Shown: one piece after another, positions 26,165-34,904 of the stretch
Position numbering within the stretch: the stretch's first letter is position 1
How the letters are laid out: each line of letters starts with the position of its first letter
From: Planctomycetales bacterium
GTDB taxonomy: Bacteria; Planctomycetota; Planctomycetia; Planctomycetales; Planctomycetaceae
Direction: 5' to 3'
NCBI GenBank assembly: GCA_026400835.1
Contig: JAPLOA010000070.1
Location: 1-64,000, forward strand
DNA: 64,000 nt
Translations under genes and position numbers: made by a program
Notes under the pieces: model-generated
Database searches by the model: none
The model's input: the letters and a program-made list of their open reading frames with translations, nothing else
What the model was told of the DNA's origin: nothing

Positions 26165-27034
26165 TCAATCGGAGTGAAATGTGTCTGATGTTATCGTCTC
26201 AGAGCGACAGTAAACGTAGATGCTTGCGAGGCTGAGGCTCGTGAGGATGTGCCAGAAGGCGTGTCCCTGCAGCAATGACTGAGGGGAGCTGAATCGTCCG
26301 GCGATATCAAGTTCTCGGCAGGCGACTGCTGCAATCAACAGAGCAAAGCTCACGAGAACCCAACGGATATTCAGTTGCCGGGATGTTCGAAACTGATCTG
26401 CCACGATGGAAGTACCCACCATGGCGATGAGCGAACTGAGTACGACGACAGAGGACATGGACCATTTGAAGACAAACAGCAGCACGCTGCAGACGGCGAC
26501 GAGGATCAGTAAAGGAATCCAGCACGGAAATGATCGTTGTCCCATGTTGAAAGAGGCGGGCATCCATCGTCCGAGATTCACCGCGCAGAGAGTTAGCAGT
26601 GGCATGTACATCGCGGCGACGTCGATTTGCTGTCCGATGCGTGTGAGGGATGCGTGAAACAGACCGCTCCCCAGTCCCAGAATGCAGCAGGCCACGCCGA
26701 ATGTCAGGCTCATCACAGGTGTTTGGATCAGATATCCTGACGCGGCCGTGGCTGGTTGCCGACGATCATAACGGCTCAATGCGATGGCATAGAGTCCGAC
26801 CAGAATGTAGGACAGGTTTGACCAGGTATTGGCACGGGTACGGATGATCTCCGAGGTATAGATCTGTTCTGTGTAGGACGGGTTTCGCAGGCCGTGGCTT
26901 TCCCGCCAGCCATTCCAAAAATCTCTTGCGCTTGCAGGCTGCGTGATCGATGCCGTCAGAGCCGTGAACAACAGCAGGAAGCTCCAGGAGAAGAGGTGGA
27001 CTGATAACGGCCATGGCGAGTTTTGATGAGGCAT
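26165..27034 (-). CDS. Alkaline ceramidase-like (CREST) integral membrane hydrolase
   Basis: A 289-residue protein with about seven hydrophobic segments. CREST-superfamily metal-site residues are visible in order: SEIIRTRANTWSNLSYILVG (Glu/Asn, first helix), GSGLFHASLTRIGQQID (Ser, His and Asp), and GHAFWHILTSL (the HAxxH pair) near the C-terminus. Together these match the Zn-binding set of alkaline ceramidases (ACER) and relatives. The usual CE before the first helix reads SE here. It is probably the first gene of a two-gene unit with the neutral ceramidase-like gene, since no terminator was seen in the 130 bases between them. Function as an amide hydrolase on membrane lipids is inferred from the family. 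Confidence 0.85.
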   Translation of the reverse strand: MPHQNSPWPLSVHLFSWSFLLLFTALTASITQPASARDFWNGWRESHGLRNPSYTEQIYTSEIIRTRANTWSNLSYILVGLYAIALSRYDRRQPATAASGYLIQTPVMSLTFGVACCILGLGSGLFHASLTRIGQQIDVAAMYMPLLTLCAVNLGRWMPASFNMGQRSFPCWIPLLILVAVCSVLLFVFKWSMSSVVVLSSLIAMVGTSIVADQFRTSRQLNIRWVLVSFALLIAAVACRELDIAGRFSSPQSLLQGHAFWHILTSLSLASIYVYCRSETITSDTFHSD

Positions 27035-27221
27035 GTTCTTGTTCAGGTACTGTGTTGGTGACGATTGGGCCGTAGATAAGCTCGTTCCAGAGACATCAAG
27101 TTCCCGAGGAATGGTAAGCGGTTCCGGGCTGCGTAGTATTTCAGGAGCAGATCAATAGAATCGAGGCTTGATTGTTAAAGGTTTTGTTTGCTTCGCTTTC
27201 CCTGAGTACAGAGGATTCGCC

Positions 27222-28445
27222 GTGAAGATGCAACTTGTCGCTCCCCAGAATCATGTGGGTGGCTCCGGAGAGGGAACTCAGGCTGTTCGAGCCGGAAATC
27301 TGATTTTCGTTGGCGGTCAGATGTCGCTGGATCCGAAGGGGAACGTGGTCGGTTCTGATATCAAGACGCAGGCGAAGAATGCCTTTGAAGCACTCCGGCG
27401 AGTTCTTGAGGCTGCTGGCGCTTCGATGTCGGATGTTGTGAAGCACAACGTTTATCTGAGCTGCCCCGGTGATGCATCGGCGATCGCCGGGTTTATGGAA
27501 GACCTGAACTCTGTTCGAGTTCCGTACTTCTCTGCGCCGGGGCCAACGACAACAGAAACTTTTGTCGGGCTGGAGCGGGAAGGAGCTTTGATTCTGGTCG
27601 ACGCGTGGGCGGTTGTTGGAGAAAAGAAAGAATTGCTGACACCGCCAGGTCATTGGACCTGGAAGGAGCAGTTACCGTTTTCGCATGGCTGGAAAGTCGG
27701 CGACATGGTGTTTGTCGGCGGCCAGCGGTCGCTGGGATCCTTCGGTGAGATCCTGGGCATCGAAGATATTGAGATTCAGACGGATCACGCTTTCAGAAAT
27801 CTCGATACGATGCTGCGTGAGGCTGGTGGCGATCGACACACGCTGATGCGTCAGAACACCTACTTCCGATTCTTCGGTCAGGGACGTGAAGTCACCGACT
27901 ATTGGGAGAAGATGACCAACGTTCGAAGACGCTATATGTCGGTCCCGTCAGCGGCGGGCGCAGGTCTGCGAATTACTGGCTTCCCGTATGCCGACGAGTT
28001 AATTCAGGTCGAAGGCATTGGAATGCTGGGAGAGAAAAAGCAGCGTCTGCAGCCAGAGAATCACTGGGATTGGAGCATTCCCAATACTCAGTTTACGCAG
28101 GGCTGGAAGATTGGAAACATGGGCTTCATTGGAGGTCAGATTTCCGCAGACAACAAGGCGAAGGCCGTCGGAAAGGACATCGAAACTCAGACACGTAACG
28201 TCTTTCAGTTTATCCGGGCTGTTCTGGGCGAAGGCGGCTTAACGGAGCAGGACGTGGCCAAGCTGTACATCTATTACTACGCCCCGGATGACTGGTCACA
28301 AATTGCTGAGGCGAAGGCGACGATTGCCCGTGTGCAGCAGGAGTTTTACCCATCCCCGGGTCCCTGCGTCACAGCGATTCGAGTCTCGGGGTTCGCGTTC
28401 GAAGATTTGTTGATCGAAATTGAGGCGTTGGCTGTTTGTGATTGA
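27222..28445 (+). CDS. Triple RidA/YjgF-fold fusion protein
   Basis: I start at GTG 27222, which has GAGG seven bases upstream. The 407 residues hold three RidA-like units in tandem at about 1-130, 140-275 and 285-407. Each has the pattern xxVGxxxFxGGQ (NLIFVGGQ, DMVFVGGQ, NMGFIGGQ), an IETQxxNxFxxL-type helix, and an ending YxSxxGxxxxxxxV. The RidA arginine that contacts the imine carboxylate (in the PARTT-type block) is absent from unit 1 (PGPTTTETF) and not at the normal spot in units 2 and 3. One chain could therefore fold as the trimer that single-domain RidA proteins make from three. Function unknown; imine deaminase activity is doubtful. Confidence 0.88.
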   Translation: MKMQLVAPQNHVGGSGEGTQAVRAGNLIFVGGQMSLDPKGNVVGSDIKTQAKNAFEALRRVLEAAGASMSDVVKHNVYLSCPGDASAIAGFMEDLNSVRVPYFSAPGPTTTETFVGLEREGALILVDAWAVVGEKKELLTPPGHWTWKEQLPFSHGWKVGDMVFVGGQRSLGSFGEILGIEDIEIQTDHAFRNLDTMLREAGGDRHTLMRQNTYFRFFGQGREVTDYWEKMTNVRRRYMSVPSAAGAGLRITGFPYADELIQVEGIGMLGEKKQRLQPENHWDWSIPNTQFTQGWKIGNMGFIGGQISADNKAKAVGKDIETQTRNVFQFIRAVLGEGGLTEQDVAKLYIYYYAPDDWSQIAEAKATIARVQQEFYPSPGPCVTAIRVSGFAFEDLLIEIEALAVCD

Positions 28446-28600
28446 TCTGAATCTCTCGTCTCCACGTTACAGAATATTTGCTGTTACGGTGGGTGTTCGA
28501 TTCGGTCGTTGAAGTCGGGCACATGAGTTGCATTGGTATGTTCTTGACGCTGCCGAAACTGCAGCGTCGAAAACGTTCAACGGTGGAGAGGGAGAGAACG

Positions 28601-29305
28601 ATGTACGGCTTTATTGATCTCAATTATGTGCTGATGGTCGTGATTCCGGGGCTTGTGTTGTCGGGAATCGCCAGTCTGATGGTCAAGTCGTCCTTTGCCC
28701 GTTACTCGCAGGTGGGGACTCGACGCGGCTATACGGGAGCCAGGGCGGCTCAGATTCTGCTGGATCGAGCAGGAATTACGGACGTGCGGATTGAGCCAAC
28801 TCATGGCTTTCTCAGCGATCACTATAATCCGGCCACGAAGACGCTGGCGCTGTCCGAGCAGGTTTATGCGAGTAACTCCGTGGCGGCAATTGGTGTGGCC
28901 TGCCACGAGGCCGGCCATGCCATCCAGCATGCTCGGTCTTATGCACCGCTCTGGATGCGATCGGCACTGGTGCCGGTTGTCGGGTTTGGTTCAGGCGCTT
29001 CGAATATTCTGCTGATGCTGGGTTTCATGATGGCGTCGAAGCCCCTGTTAGTACTCGGGACGATCGCATTCAGCACAATCGTCCTGTTTCAGTTGGTGAC
29101 GTTGCCGGTCGAGTTCGACGCAAGTGCTCGTGCAAAACGCCTGGCGGTTGAGAGCGGAATCATCGGTGAAGATGAACGATCTGGCATGAACAGTGTTCTG
29201 AATGCTGCCGCGTTGACTTACGTGGCTGCGTTTGTGTCGAGCCTGTTGACCCTCTTGTATTACCTGATGAAGTCGGGACTCCTGGGCGGTCGCCGCGAAG
29301 AGTAA
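28601..29305 (+). CDS. Membrane zinc metallopeptidase (YugP/Zn_peptidase_2 family)
   Basis: Starts at ATG 28601 with GGAGAGGGAGAG upstream; a longer frame from 28478 adds 41 atypical residues. The 234-residue protein begins with a transmembrane helix (LNYVLMVVIPGLVLSGIASLMV). It carries the family block SDHYNPATKTLALSEQVY and the catalytic CHEAGHAIQHA (HExxH), then two or three further helices and VEFDASARAKRLA, which bears the downstream acidic ligand. The family is widespread in bacteria and anchored in the membrane, with no well-defined substrate. It ends five bases before the stop of the convergent small membrane protein gene. Confidence 0.9.
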   Translation: MYGFIDLNYVLMVVIPGLVLSGIASLMVKSSFARYSQVGTRRGYTGARAAQILLDRAGITDVRIEPTHGFLSDHYNPATKTLALSEQVYASNSVAAIGVACHEAGHAIQHARSYAPLWMRSALVPVVGFGSGASNILLMLGFMMASKPLLVLGTIAFSTIVLFQLVTLPVEFDASARAKRLAVESGIIGEDERSGMNSVLNAAALTYVAAFVSSLLTLLYYLMKSGLLGGRREE

Positions 29306-29310
29306 TGGTT

Positions 29311-29691
29311 TCAATGCTCATCGGCAAAGTTTCTAAGTACAGCCAGCAGTTCGAGTACCAGGTGAGTGACGCGAAAGACGCCGTTGTTGAGAGAGACAGC
29401 TCGCGGTTCTGGCAACAGCATCATGAAACCGGCGAAGGCCACGATCGCGGTACAGACGGTTATCAGTCCCCAGCCGAACCAGGCAGCAAAGAGCTGAGGA
29501 ACGACGATCATTGTGGGGGCAAGAACGAAGATAACGACGGCCAGCGACGGAATTGTTCTGCGAACCAGGTGACGTCGTCGTCCTTCTGGACTACGACGAT
29601 AATAGATCCGAAAGCTGGGCGTCCGGCGCAGAATGATGATGAAGATCGCGAGGCACCATTTTGCTGTCAGGCCCAGCAGTTGATTTCTCAG
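29311..29691 (-). CDS. Small membrane protein, probable CTG start overlapping upstream stop
   Basis: The open frame runs unbroken from a stop inside the upstream gene to 29311. It contains no ATG, GTG or TTG before an internal Met at 29511, yet the sequence upstream of that Met looks genuine (KWCLAIFIIIL helix, then a basic FRIYYRR..RRRHLVRR stretch). The only plausible start codon at the natural place is CTG 29691-29689, which overlaps the upstream TGA as CTGA; an AAGG lies about 5 bases before it. The product would have 126 residues, with helices at about 10-20, 50-70 and 75-95, and a C-terminal SLNNGVFRVTHLVLELLA segment. The family is not recognised. It forms the third gene of the ExbD/toroid operon. 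Confidence 0.6.
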   Translation of the reverse strand: MRNQLLGLTAKWCLAIFIIILRRTPSFRIYYRRSPEGRRRHLVRRTIPSLAVVIFVLAPTMIVVPQLFAAWFGWGLITVCTAIVAFAGFMMLLPEPRAVSLNNGVFRVTHLVLELLAVLRNFADEH

Positions 29692-32129
29692 TCGACCTTG
29701 ACCTTGATTTCCTGCTTATCATTCATGCGATAGAGTGGCAGAAAGCGGTAATAAACTTCCAGCGTCAGTGTCGCCAAAGCGGTTGAATAAAGACGACCAC
29801 CATAGCGTCCCCATTGATCTTTGGGTTCCCAGCTGCCCGCATTTTTCCCTGAGGTGACCTGTTCGGAGATCAGGACCTCACGGACGATCGAATTCCAGTC
29901 CTGCCAGGCTCGACCACCATGCTGGTACATCGCCAGAGTTCCATAATACCAGTAGTAGTAATTGAGATCTGACAATCGCGGAGTATTCCTCATCAGGTAG
30001 GCGACAGATTCCTGATTCGAGGCGGACTCCCGGGGATATCCAAGCATTTGTTGGCAGAACAATGCTTCGGCCGTCATCGTGGGACTGACAGGCTCGGAAT
30101 CTTTTCCATCGCTGACGACATTGCGCCGGTAACCGAAGAGTCCACCATCTTTTCCCTGCCGCACACTGTTCAGAAAATTATCCATACGCTGCCGAACTTT
30201 TGAGGGAACAAACACACCGGCGATCTCTGCGCTTTTGAGCGACATCATCTGCCAGCCAAACATACTGACATCGCCCTCCTGGAGTTCTCGATAACGCCAG
30301 CCTCCGCTTTTGGGATCTTGCCGTCCGATCGTAAAGGCGACGGCTCGCGCAAGAGCTGCACGAAGTCGGAGATCATCGACGAGGCGGAATGAGCTGGCGA
30401 CTTTGTCGGCCACCATTTGGCTTCGGCCAGGTTCCATGGCCAGGAGCAAGAGTCCACTTTGTGACGTTGCACCGGCGGCAGTAACAGCTCCGGCCAGAGC
30501 AGCAGCATCGTTGGGAGCCCGAATCAATGCGGGGTTCAAAATGGGCCCGAGAACCGTATCCTGCTGCATGCCGTAAGCTTCGGCTAGCGCGTACGTTGCC
30601 ATGGCGTGGCAGTACATTCTGGCGAAGTGCTCGGAATTCCCGAAGAGGTTGCCATCTGGCTGTTGTTGACGAATCAGCCAGTCCAGAGCATGGTCGACCT
30701 GAAGGGCGTACCGTCCATCTTCGTGAGTGTAACCCGCGCCGAGGAATGACAGGATCACCAGGGCCGTTAAGCCCGTGTCGGCCTCGCGTCCGGCGTATTG
30801 TCGATCAACGCCAATTTCATCGATCCTGACTTGCCCCGCACCGTGATCTTCTGCATCCCAGTGTCCATCGGCGGATTGACGGGAGGCCAGCCAGCGCAGG
30901 CTGCGTTCAACGGCGTTCTCGGATTCTCGAGTGCCACCAAAACGCAAGGCCGCATCACGACGTGTGGCGAGGCTGCGAAGCTGATAGGTGGCCGGTGGGT
31001 TTTCTCGCCGACGGACCGTGGGCAGATCGGCTTCCACCAGAGCGGCCGCCGATTCCAAAGCGTCACTGAACTGTGGGGCAACGTCTCCGACGCGAACATC
31101 ATCGTAGGTACTGTTGAGTGGCGTCATTGTGCGCGCTCGATCAGGAGTCATTCTGGAGGGACGTTCGGCCGGAGTGCGATCGGGAGTTGTGCGAGCTGGT
31201 CGAGGCAGACGAGCCTGAAAGCTGGAGGCGGCTCCATTTTTTGGATCCAGAACATTCTGAGTCAGCCCGCTGCCGTCCGTGGGCTGCATCGAGTAGATCG
31301 GTGCACTGCGGCTTTCGATCGTTTCCTGAGAATTCATCGTGGCGGGTGGCAAGGTGATGGCCGAATCACTGATGTTTGCGAGACTCATCGCCACATCCTG
31401 TTTGGGCGACTCAAACTCCAGCTCCGGAGCGGACATCAAACCAGTGGGGTCGTCAATCCGTCGTCCATCTTCCGAACGGCCGATTTGAGGAAGCGTTCGC
31501 GTCATCTTTGGCGTCAGGACATCGGCACTGTTGGGCTCGTAGGTCGTGATGAGGTCGGAAGCGACGTCTTCAGCCCCGACCTGTTGGGGCCCCAGTTCTC
31601 CGGAATCGGTGGGGACCGCAAGCTCGGTCATCTGCCGTTCTTCGAACTGTGTGATGTCTTTGGCTGCGGTACTCAATGATTCCAGTTCGTCGGGAGTTCG
31701 TTCAGGGGTTTCCGTGGCCGTGATCTCGGGGGACGATACGTCGAGCCGCTGCAGCTCCACATCCAGTTTTGTCATCATATCGGCGATGGGAGTATTCCCG
31801 GATTCAGGCAGTTTTACGTCCTGATCGCTTTCGACGAGGATCTCAGTCACTGTTTCGGGCGGCTTTGGCGGCACGACTTCAGCCCGTGCTTTGCGTGTCA
31901 CGGTTGGTTCAAAAACTTCCAGTCCAAGAAAGCAAACGCCATGGACAAGGATCGAGGCCAGCAGCGACTTCCATGTTGTGTTTCGATCTCCCCACTGCGT
32001 CACCAGCATCGTCAGCAGATGAGTCAGTGATGCGATCATTGTCAGCACCAACAAGAGCGCGATCATGTCGTCACCGTTAAGTGACGCGCCGCGTGAGATC
32101 TTGCTGATGAGTTGACTGAGTGCGTTCAT
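29688..32129 (-). CDS. Membrane-anchored toroid protein (squalene cyclase/prenyltransferase-like repeats)
   Basis: An 813-residue protein. Two hydrophobic helices at about 22-44 and 54-72 are followed by a VPPKPPETVTEI segment and a long Pro/Thr/Glu-rich stretch to about residue 390, reminiscent of a TonB-like periplasmic spacer. The C-terminal 400 residues form alpha/alpha toroid repeats of the squalene-cyclase/prenyltransferase type (SLRWLASRQSADGHWD, TALVILSFLGAGYTHEDG, HALDWLIRQQQPDGNLFG, YYYWYYGTLAMYQHGG). I see no DxDD motif, so cyclase activity is unlikely and a binding or scaffold role fits better. It lies downstream of exbD and overlaps the next small gene. Confidence 0.85.
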   Translation of the reverse strand: MNALSQLISKISRGASLNGDDMIALLLVLTMIASLTHLLTMLVTQWGDRNTTWKSLLASILVHGVCFLGLEVFEPTVTRKARAEVVPPKPPETVTEILVESDQDVKLPESGNTPIADMMTKLDVELQRLDVSSPEITATETPERTPDELESLSTAAKDITQFEERQMTELAVPTDSGELGPQQVGAEDVASDLITTYEPNSADVLTPKMTRTLPQIGRSEDGRRIDDPTGLMSAPELEFESPKQDVAMSLANISDSAITLPPATMNSQETIESRSAPIYSMQPTDGSGLTQNVLDPKNGAASSFQARLPRPARTTPDRTPAERPSRMTPDRARTMTPLNSTYDDVRVGDVAPQFSDALESAAALVEADLPTVRRRENPPATYQLRSLATRRDAALRFGGTRESENAVERSLRWLASRQSADGHWDAEDHGAGQVRIDEIGVDRQYAGREADTGLTALVILSFLGAGYTHEDGRYALQVDHALDWLIRQQQPDGNLFGNSEHFARMYCHAMATYALAEAYGMQQDTVLGPILNPALIRAPNDAAALAGAVTAAGATSQSGLLLLAMEPGRSQMVADKVASSFRLVDDLRLRAALARAVAFTIGRQDPKSGGWRYRELQEGDVSMFGWQMMSLKSAEIAGVFVPSKVRQRMDNFLNSVRQGKDGGLFGYRRNVVSDGKDSEPVSPTMTAEALFCQQMLGYPRESASNQESVAYLMRNTPRLSDLNYYYWYYGTLAMYQHGGRAWQDWNSIVREVLISEQVTSGKNAGSWEPKDQWGRYGGRLYSTALATLTLEVYYRFLPLYRMNDKQEIKVKVD

Positions 32130-32243
32130 GAGGGACAGAAAATGTTGTAGAGACGACCGTGAGTTTTCCAGAATGTTGGAGATAAGGCGGAGTCAAACGG
32201 TTGGCCAGCTAATAATCTTATCACTATCGGCTTCGTATGTATG

Positions 32244-32678
32244 TCAGGGTTGTCCTGAGGTTACTTCTGTAGGTTTGAATGCCAGCGAAAACTTTTTGAT
32301 ACCCGCCTGGTGGCAGGCATTCATGACATCAATCACCGCCTGGTAGTTGCCGTCTCCATCGCCACGAATCAGAATGGCCTGGTCCACATAGGCAGCTTTG
32401 GCGGCTCTTAACTCCTGCAGAAGCTGTTCGGGCGACAACTCCTTCTTTCTCATCGTCATCGTGCCATTTTTGGCGACGACCACCACAAGGGCATCGGGCG
32501 TACGGCTCATGATCTGAACCGGAGCGGCCGTGGGAAGCTCGATTTCAAACTTTTGGTCGTTCGCTTCTTCCGTAAATCGAGCGCCAACCATGAAGAAGAT
32601 GATCAGCAGGAAGACCACATCGATCATGGGTGTCAAATTCAGCTGTGGCTCTTCCAGAGAGTCCGTCTTAATCGGCAT
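32244..32678 (-). CDS. exbD: ExbD/TolR-type biopolymer transport protein
   Basis: A 144-residue single-pass inner-membrane protein. The helix LNLTPMIDVVFLLIIFFMV contains the Asp that carries protons in ExbD/TolR/MotB-type stators. A periplasmic domain follows, with the usual ILIRGDGDGNYQAVIDVMNACHQAG block. It would normally assemble with an ExbB/TolQ channel protein, but no such gene is next to it. It is the first gene of a unit with the toroid protein (113-base gap) and the small membrane protein, and presumably energises that complex. Confidence 0.92.
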   Translation of the reverse strand: MPIKTDSLEEPQLNLTPMIDVVFLLIIFFMVGARFTEEANDQKFEIELPTAAPVQIMSRTPDALVVVVAKNGTMTMRKKELSPEQLLQELRAAKAAYVDQAILIRGDGDGNYQAVIDVMNACHQAGIKKFSLAFKPTEVTSGQP

Positions 32679-32964
32679 GACATTCTTCTCTAACTTCTCT
32701 GATTCAATCTGGTGCAGGTATCAGCATTGCCCCCGGAAAAGATCGTCTTCCGGTCCAAAGTATATCCAGATCTGTCCGTTCCCGTGCAGGTGATCATTAG
32801 AAATCCGCAGAAGAACGGGCCCTGATCAGGTCAGAAGCGTTGTGGAGCGACGTCAGAAAAGTGCAATTGCTTGTTCACAACGAGGGTTCAGATAGACTCC
32901 TGAGCTTTGAGAATCCCACTCTTCTGCGTGCTGTCTAACCCCTATAAGTTTCCGGAGTTTCCTG

Positions 32965-34308
32965 ATGTCTCACGCAACAAGGTCTGATCGTCGATCATTT
33001 TTGAAATCGTCTGCTTCGATGGCTGCGGCCGCAACAGCCGCCGCCTGCTTCCCATGGGCTCAAGTCGGATTTGCAAACACACTGCTGAACGATCGTCCTC
33101 GGATCGGCTGCATCGGGCTGGGCGGCATGGGTCGCGGGGATGCTCACGGTCATCGCAGCTATGGCGATATTCTTGCCCTATGTGATGTTGATGAAAATCA
33201 GGCGAAGAAAGCCAATGACGACCCCAACATCGGCGGCGGGAAAGCAGATCTCTATGGTGACTATCGCAAAGTTCTGGAGCGTGCTGATATTGATGTCGTG
33301 AGTATTGTGACTCCGGATCACTGGCACGTCAAAATCGCTATCGAAGCTCTGCAGGCTGGCAAGCATGTCTTCTGCCAGAAGCCTTTGACTCTGACTCTCG
33401 AAGAGAATCAGCTGATTCGAAATGCCTGTCGCAAATACAGTGATCGCGTCTTCTTCGTGGGGACTCAGCAGCGCAGTGATCAGGATCGTTTTCTGCGAGC
33501 CGTGAATCTGGTTCGGAAGGGATTGCTCGGCAAGATCACAAAGATGACCGTCGGGATTGGTGGAGGCGATGTCGGCGGACCGTTCAAAAAGTCTGACCCA
33601 CCGGCTAACCTCGACTGGAACATGTGGCTCGGTCAGGCGCCACTGGTGGACTATGTCGAGCAGCGATGTCACAACAACTTCCGTTGGTGGTATGAGTATT
33701 CCGGCGGCAAGTTCACGGACTGGGGTGCTCACCACGTTGATATTGCTTTGTGGGCCATTGATGAGAATGGAGAAGGGTCCGGACCAGTTGAGATCGATGG
33801 AACCGATGCCAAACATCCGGTGCCTTTCGAGAATGGTTACCCCACAAAAGATGATTCCTACAACTCTTCACATGACTTCAATGTCATCGCGAAGTTTGCT
33901 GGTGGCACGGAAATGCATATTACCAGCCGAGGTGACAATGGTATCTTGTTCGAAGGTGACAAGGGACGCTTCTTCGTCAATCGTGGTAAGATCGCGGGAC
34001 AGCCGATCGAAGAAAACTGGGATAAGGATCAGTTTGGCCCCGACCAATTGAGCGAACTCTACAAGGGCAAGCCATTCGAAGGCCATAAGCAGAACTTCTA
34101 TCGCTGTATTGCAGACGGCGGTCTTCCGGTCTCGGATGTTTACAGCCATGTGCAGACCATGAATACCTGCCATCTGGCTGCAATTGCGGCTCGGCTGAAT
34201 CGTGCCATCAAGTGGGATGCGAAGGCCGAGAAGATTACCGGCGACGATCAGGCGGCTGCGTTCTTTGCACGAACTCCGCGCGCAGGATTTGAGATTCCTC
34301 GCGTTTAG
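32965..34308 (+). CDS. Gfo/Idh/MocA family oxidoreductase, Tat-exported
   Basis: A 447-residue NAD(P)-dependent oxidoreductase, probably acting on a sugar or cyclitol. The leader has a twin-arginine motif (SDRRSFLKSSASMAAAATAAACF), so it is likely exported folded with its cofactor. The Rossmann nucleotide loop is GCIGLGGMGRGD at about 48-59, followed by DVVSIVTPDHWH and a CQKPLTLT block, where Gfo/Idh proteins usually have EKP. The C-terminal domain includes GGKFTDWGAHHVDIA. GGAG precedes the ATG. The substrate cannot be told from the sequence. A hairpin follows at 34357-34387. Confidence 0.9.
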   Translation: MSHATRSDRRSFLKSSASMAAAATAAACFPWAQVGFANTLLNDRPRIGCIGLGGMGRGDAHGHRSYGDILALCDVDENQAKKANDDPNIGGGKADLYGDYRKVLERADIDVVSIVTPDHWHVKIAIEALQAGKHVFCQKPLTLTLEENQLIRNACRKYSDRVFFVGTQQRSDQDRFLRAVNLVRKGLLGKITKMTVGIGGGDVGGPFKKSDPPANLDWNMWLGQAPLVDYVEQRCHNNFRWWYEYSGGKFTDWGAHHVDIALWAIDENGEGSGPVEIDGTDAKHPVPFENGYPTKDDSYNSSHDFNVIAKFAGGTEMHITSRGDNGILFEGDKGRFFVNRGKIAGQPIEENWDKDQFGPDQLSELYKGKPFEGHKQNFYRCIADGGLPVSDVYSHVQTMNTCHLAAIAARLNRAIKWDAKAEKITGDDQAAAFFARTPRAGFEIPRV

Positions 34309-34356
34309 CCTGACGGGTGAAACGAATTCGCCCGTATCGCACTTGGCTGTAAACTG

Positions 34357-34387
34357 CCGCCCCATTTGGCGTTGTCGGATGGGGCGG
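34357..34387 (+). terminator. Terminator-like hairpin after the oxidoreductase gene
   Basis: A 9-bp GC-rich stem (ccgccccat at 34357-34365, complement at 34379-34387) with a 13-base loop lies about 50 bases after the stop. The T-tract is weak. Confidence 0.5.
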
Positions 34388-34405
34388 TATTGTTCCCTGA
34401 TGAAT

Positions 34406-34483
34406 GTAGGCCGGCCCGAGCGAGTTCCGGCTTGTTTCCGAAGCGCTGAACTGCCGGAACTTGCTCCGCTCGGTCCGGCCTAC
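34406..34483. repeat. gtaggccgg palindromic repeat
   Basis: Arms from 34406-34431 and 34453-34483 are inverted copies with a short indel. The outer 9 bases (gtaggccgg) pair exactly with ccggcctac. Confidence 0.75.
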
Positions 34484-34619
34484 GAAACACTAGCCGACAA
34501 TGAGAATTCTCGCCATTATTGAAGCGACGAAAAACGAACGAGAATCGTGCCGCGTCTGATACACTTCAGCCAGCAATCTTTCAGAGACTTCTCTTTAACC
34601 AATCACAGGAATTCAGAAC

Positions 34620-34904
34620 ATGATTACAGTGGGCATGAACTACCACGTTATCCCCGGAATGCAGAAGAGTTTTGAGGACAAGTTTGCGGGCGTCATTGAT
34701 GCTCTGAAAGCAGCACCGGGACACACCAGTTCCACGTTGTGGAAGGATGTAAGCGACGATGCCTCTTATCTGATCACGAGTGAGTGGTCAGAAGAATCGG
34801 CATTTCAGGAATTCATTCGCAGCGAGGCTTTTCGAGCCGTCACGAACTGGGGCAAAGAGCAGATTCTTTCGGGTCGCCCGCAGCACAAAGTCTACAAGCA
34901 CTGA
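34620..34904 (+). CDS. ABM-fold (antibiotic biosynthesis monooxygenase-like) protein
   Basis: A 94-residue dimeric alpha/beta-barrel-type protein. The pattern MITVGMNYHVIPGMQKSFEDKF, then GHTSSTLWKDVSDDASYLITSEWSEESAFQEFIRSEAF, is typical of the ABM superfamily, which includes quinol monooxygenases and haem-degrading IsdG/HmoB proteins. Which of these it resembles cannot be decided by eye. AGGA precedes the ATG. It is monocistronic, with no related neighbour. Confidence 0.85.
   Translation: MITVGMNYHVIPGMQKSFEDKFAGVIDALKAAPGHTSSTLWKDVSDDASYLITSEWSEESAFQEFIRSEAFRAVTNWGKEQILSGRPQHKVYKH

Larger units (their letters stand above)
34309..34619. other. Intergenic region with two hairpins
   Basis: It contains a terminator-like hairpin at 34357-34387 and the palindrome at 34406-34483. 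No gene is seen. Confidence 0.65.

Noticed and set aside
29688-32129. Squalene-hopene cyclase
   Set aside because: The toroid repeats are present, but the DxDD catalytic motif and the usual length and order of QW motifs are not, and the N-terminus is a membrane anchor with a TonB-like spacer.
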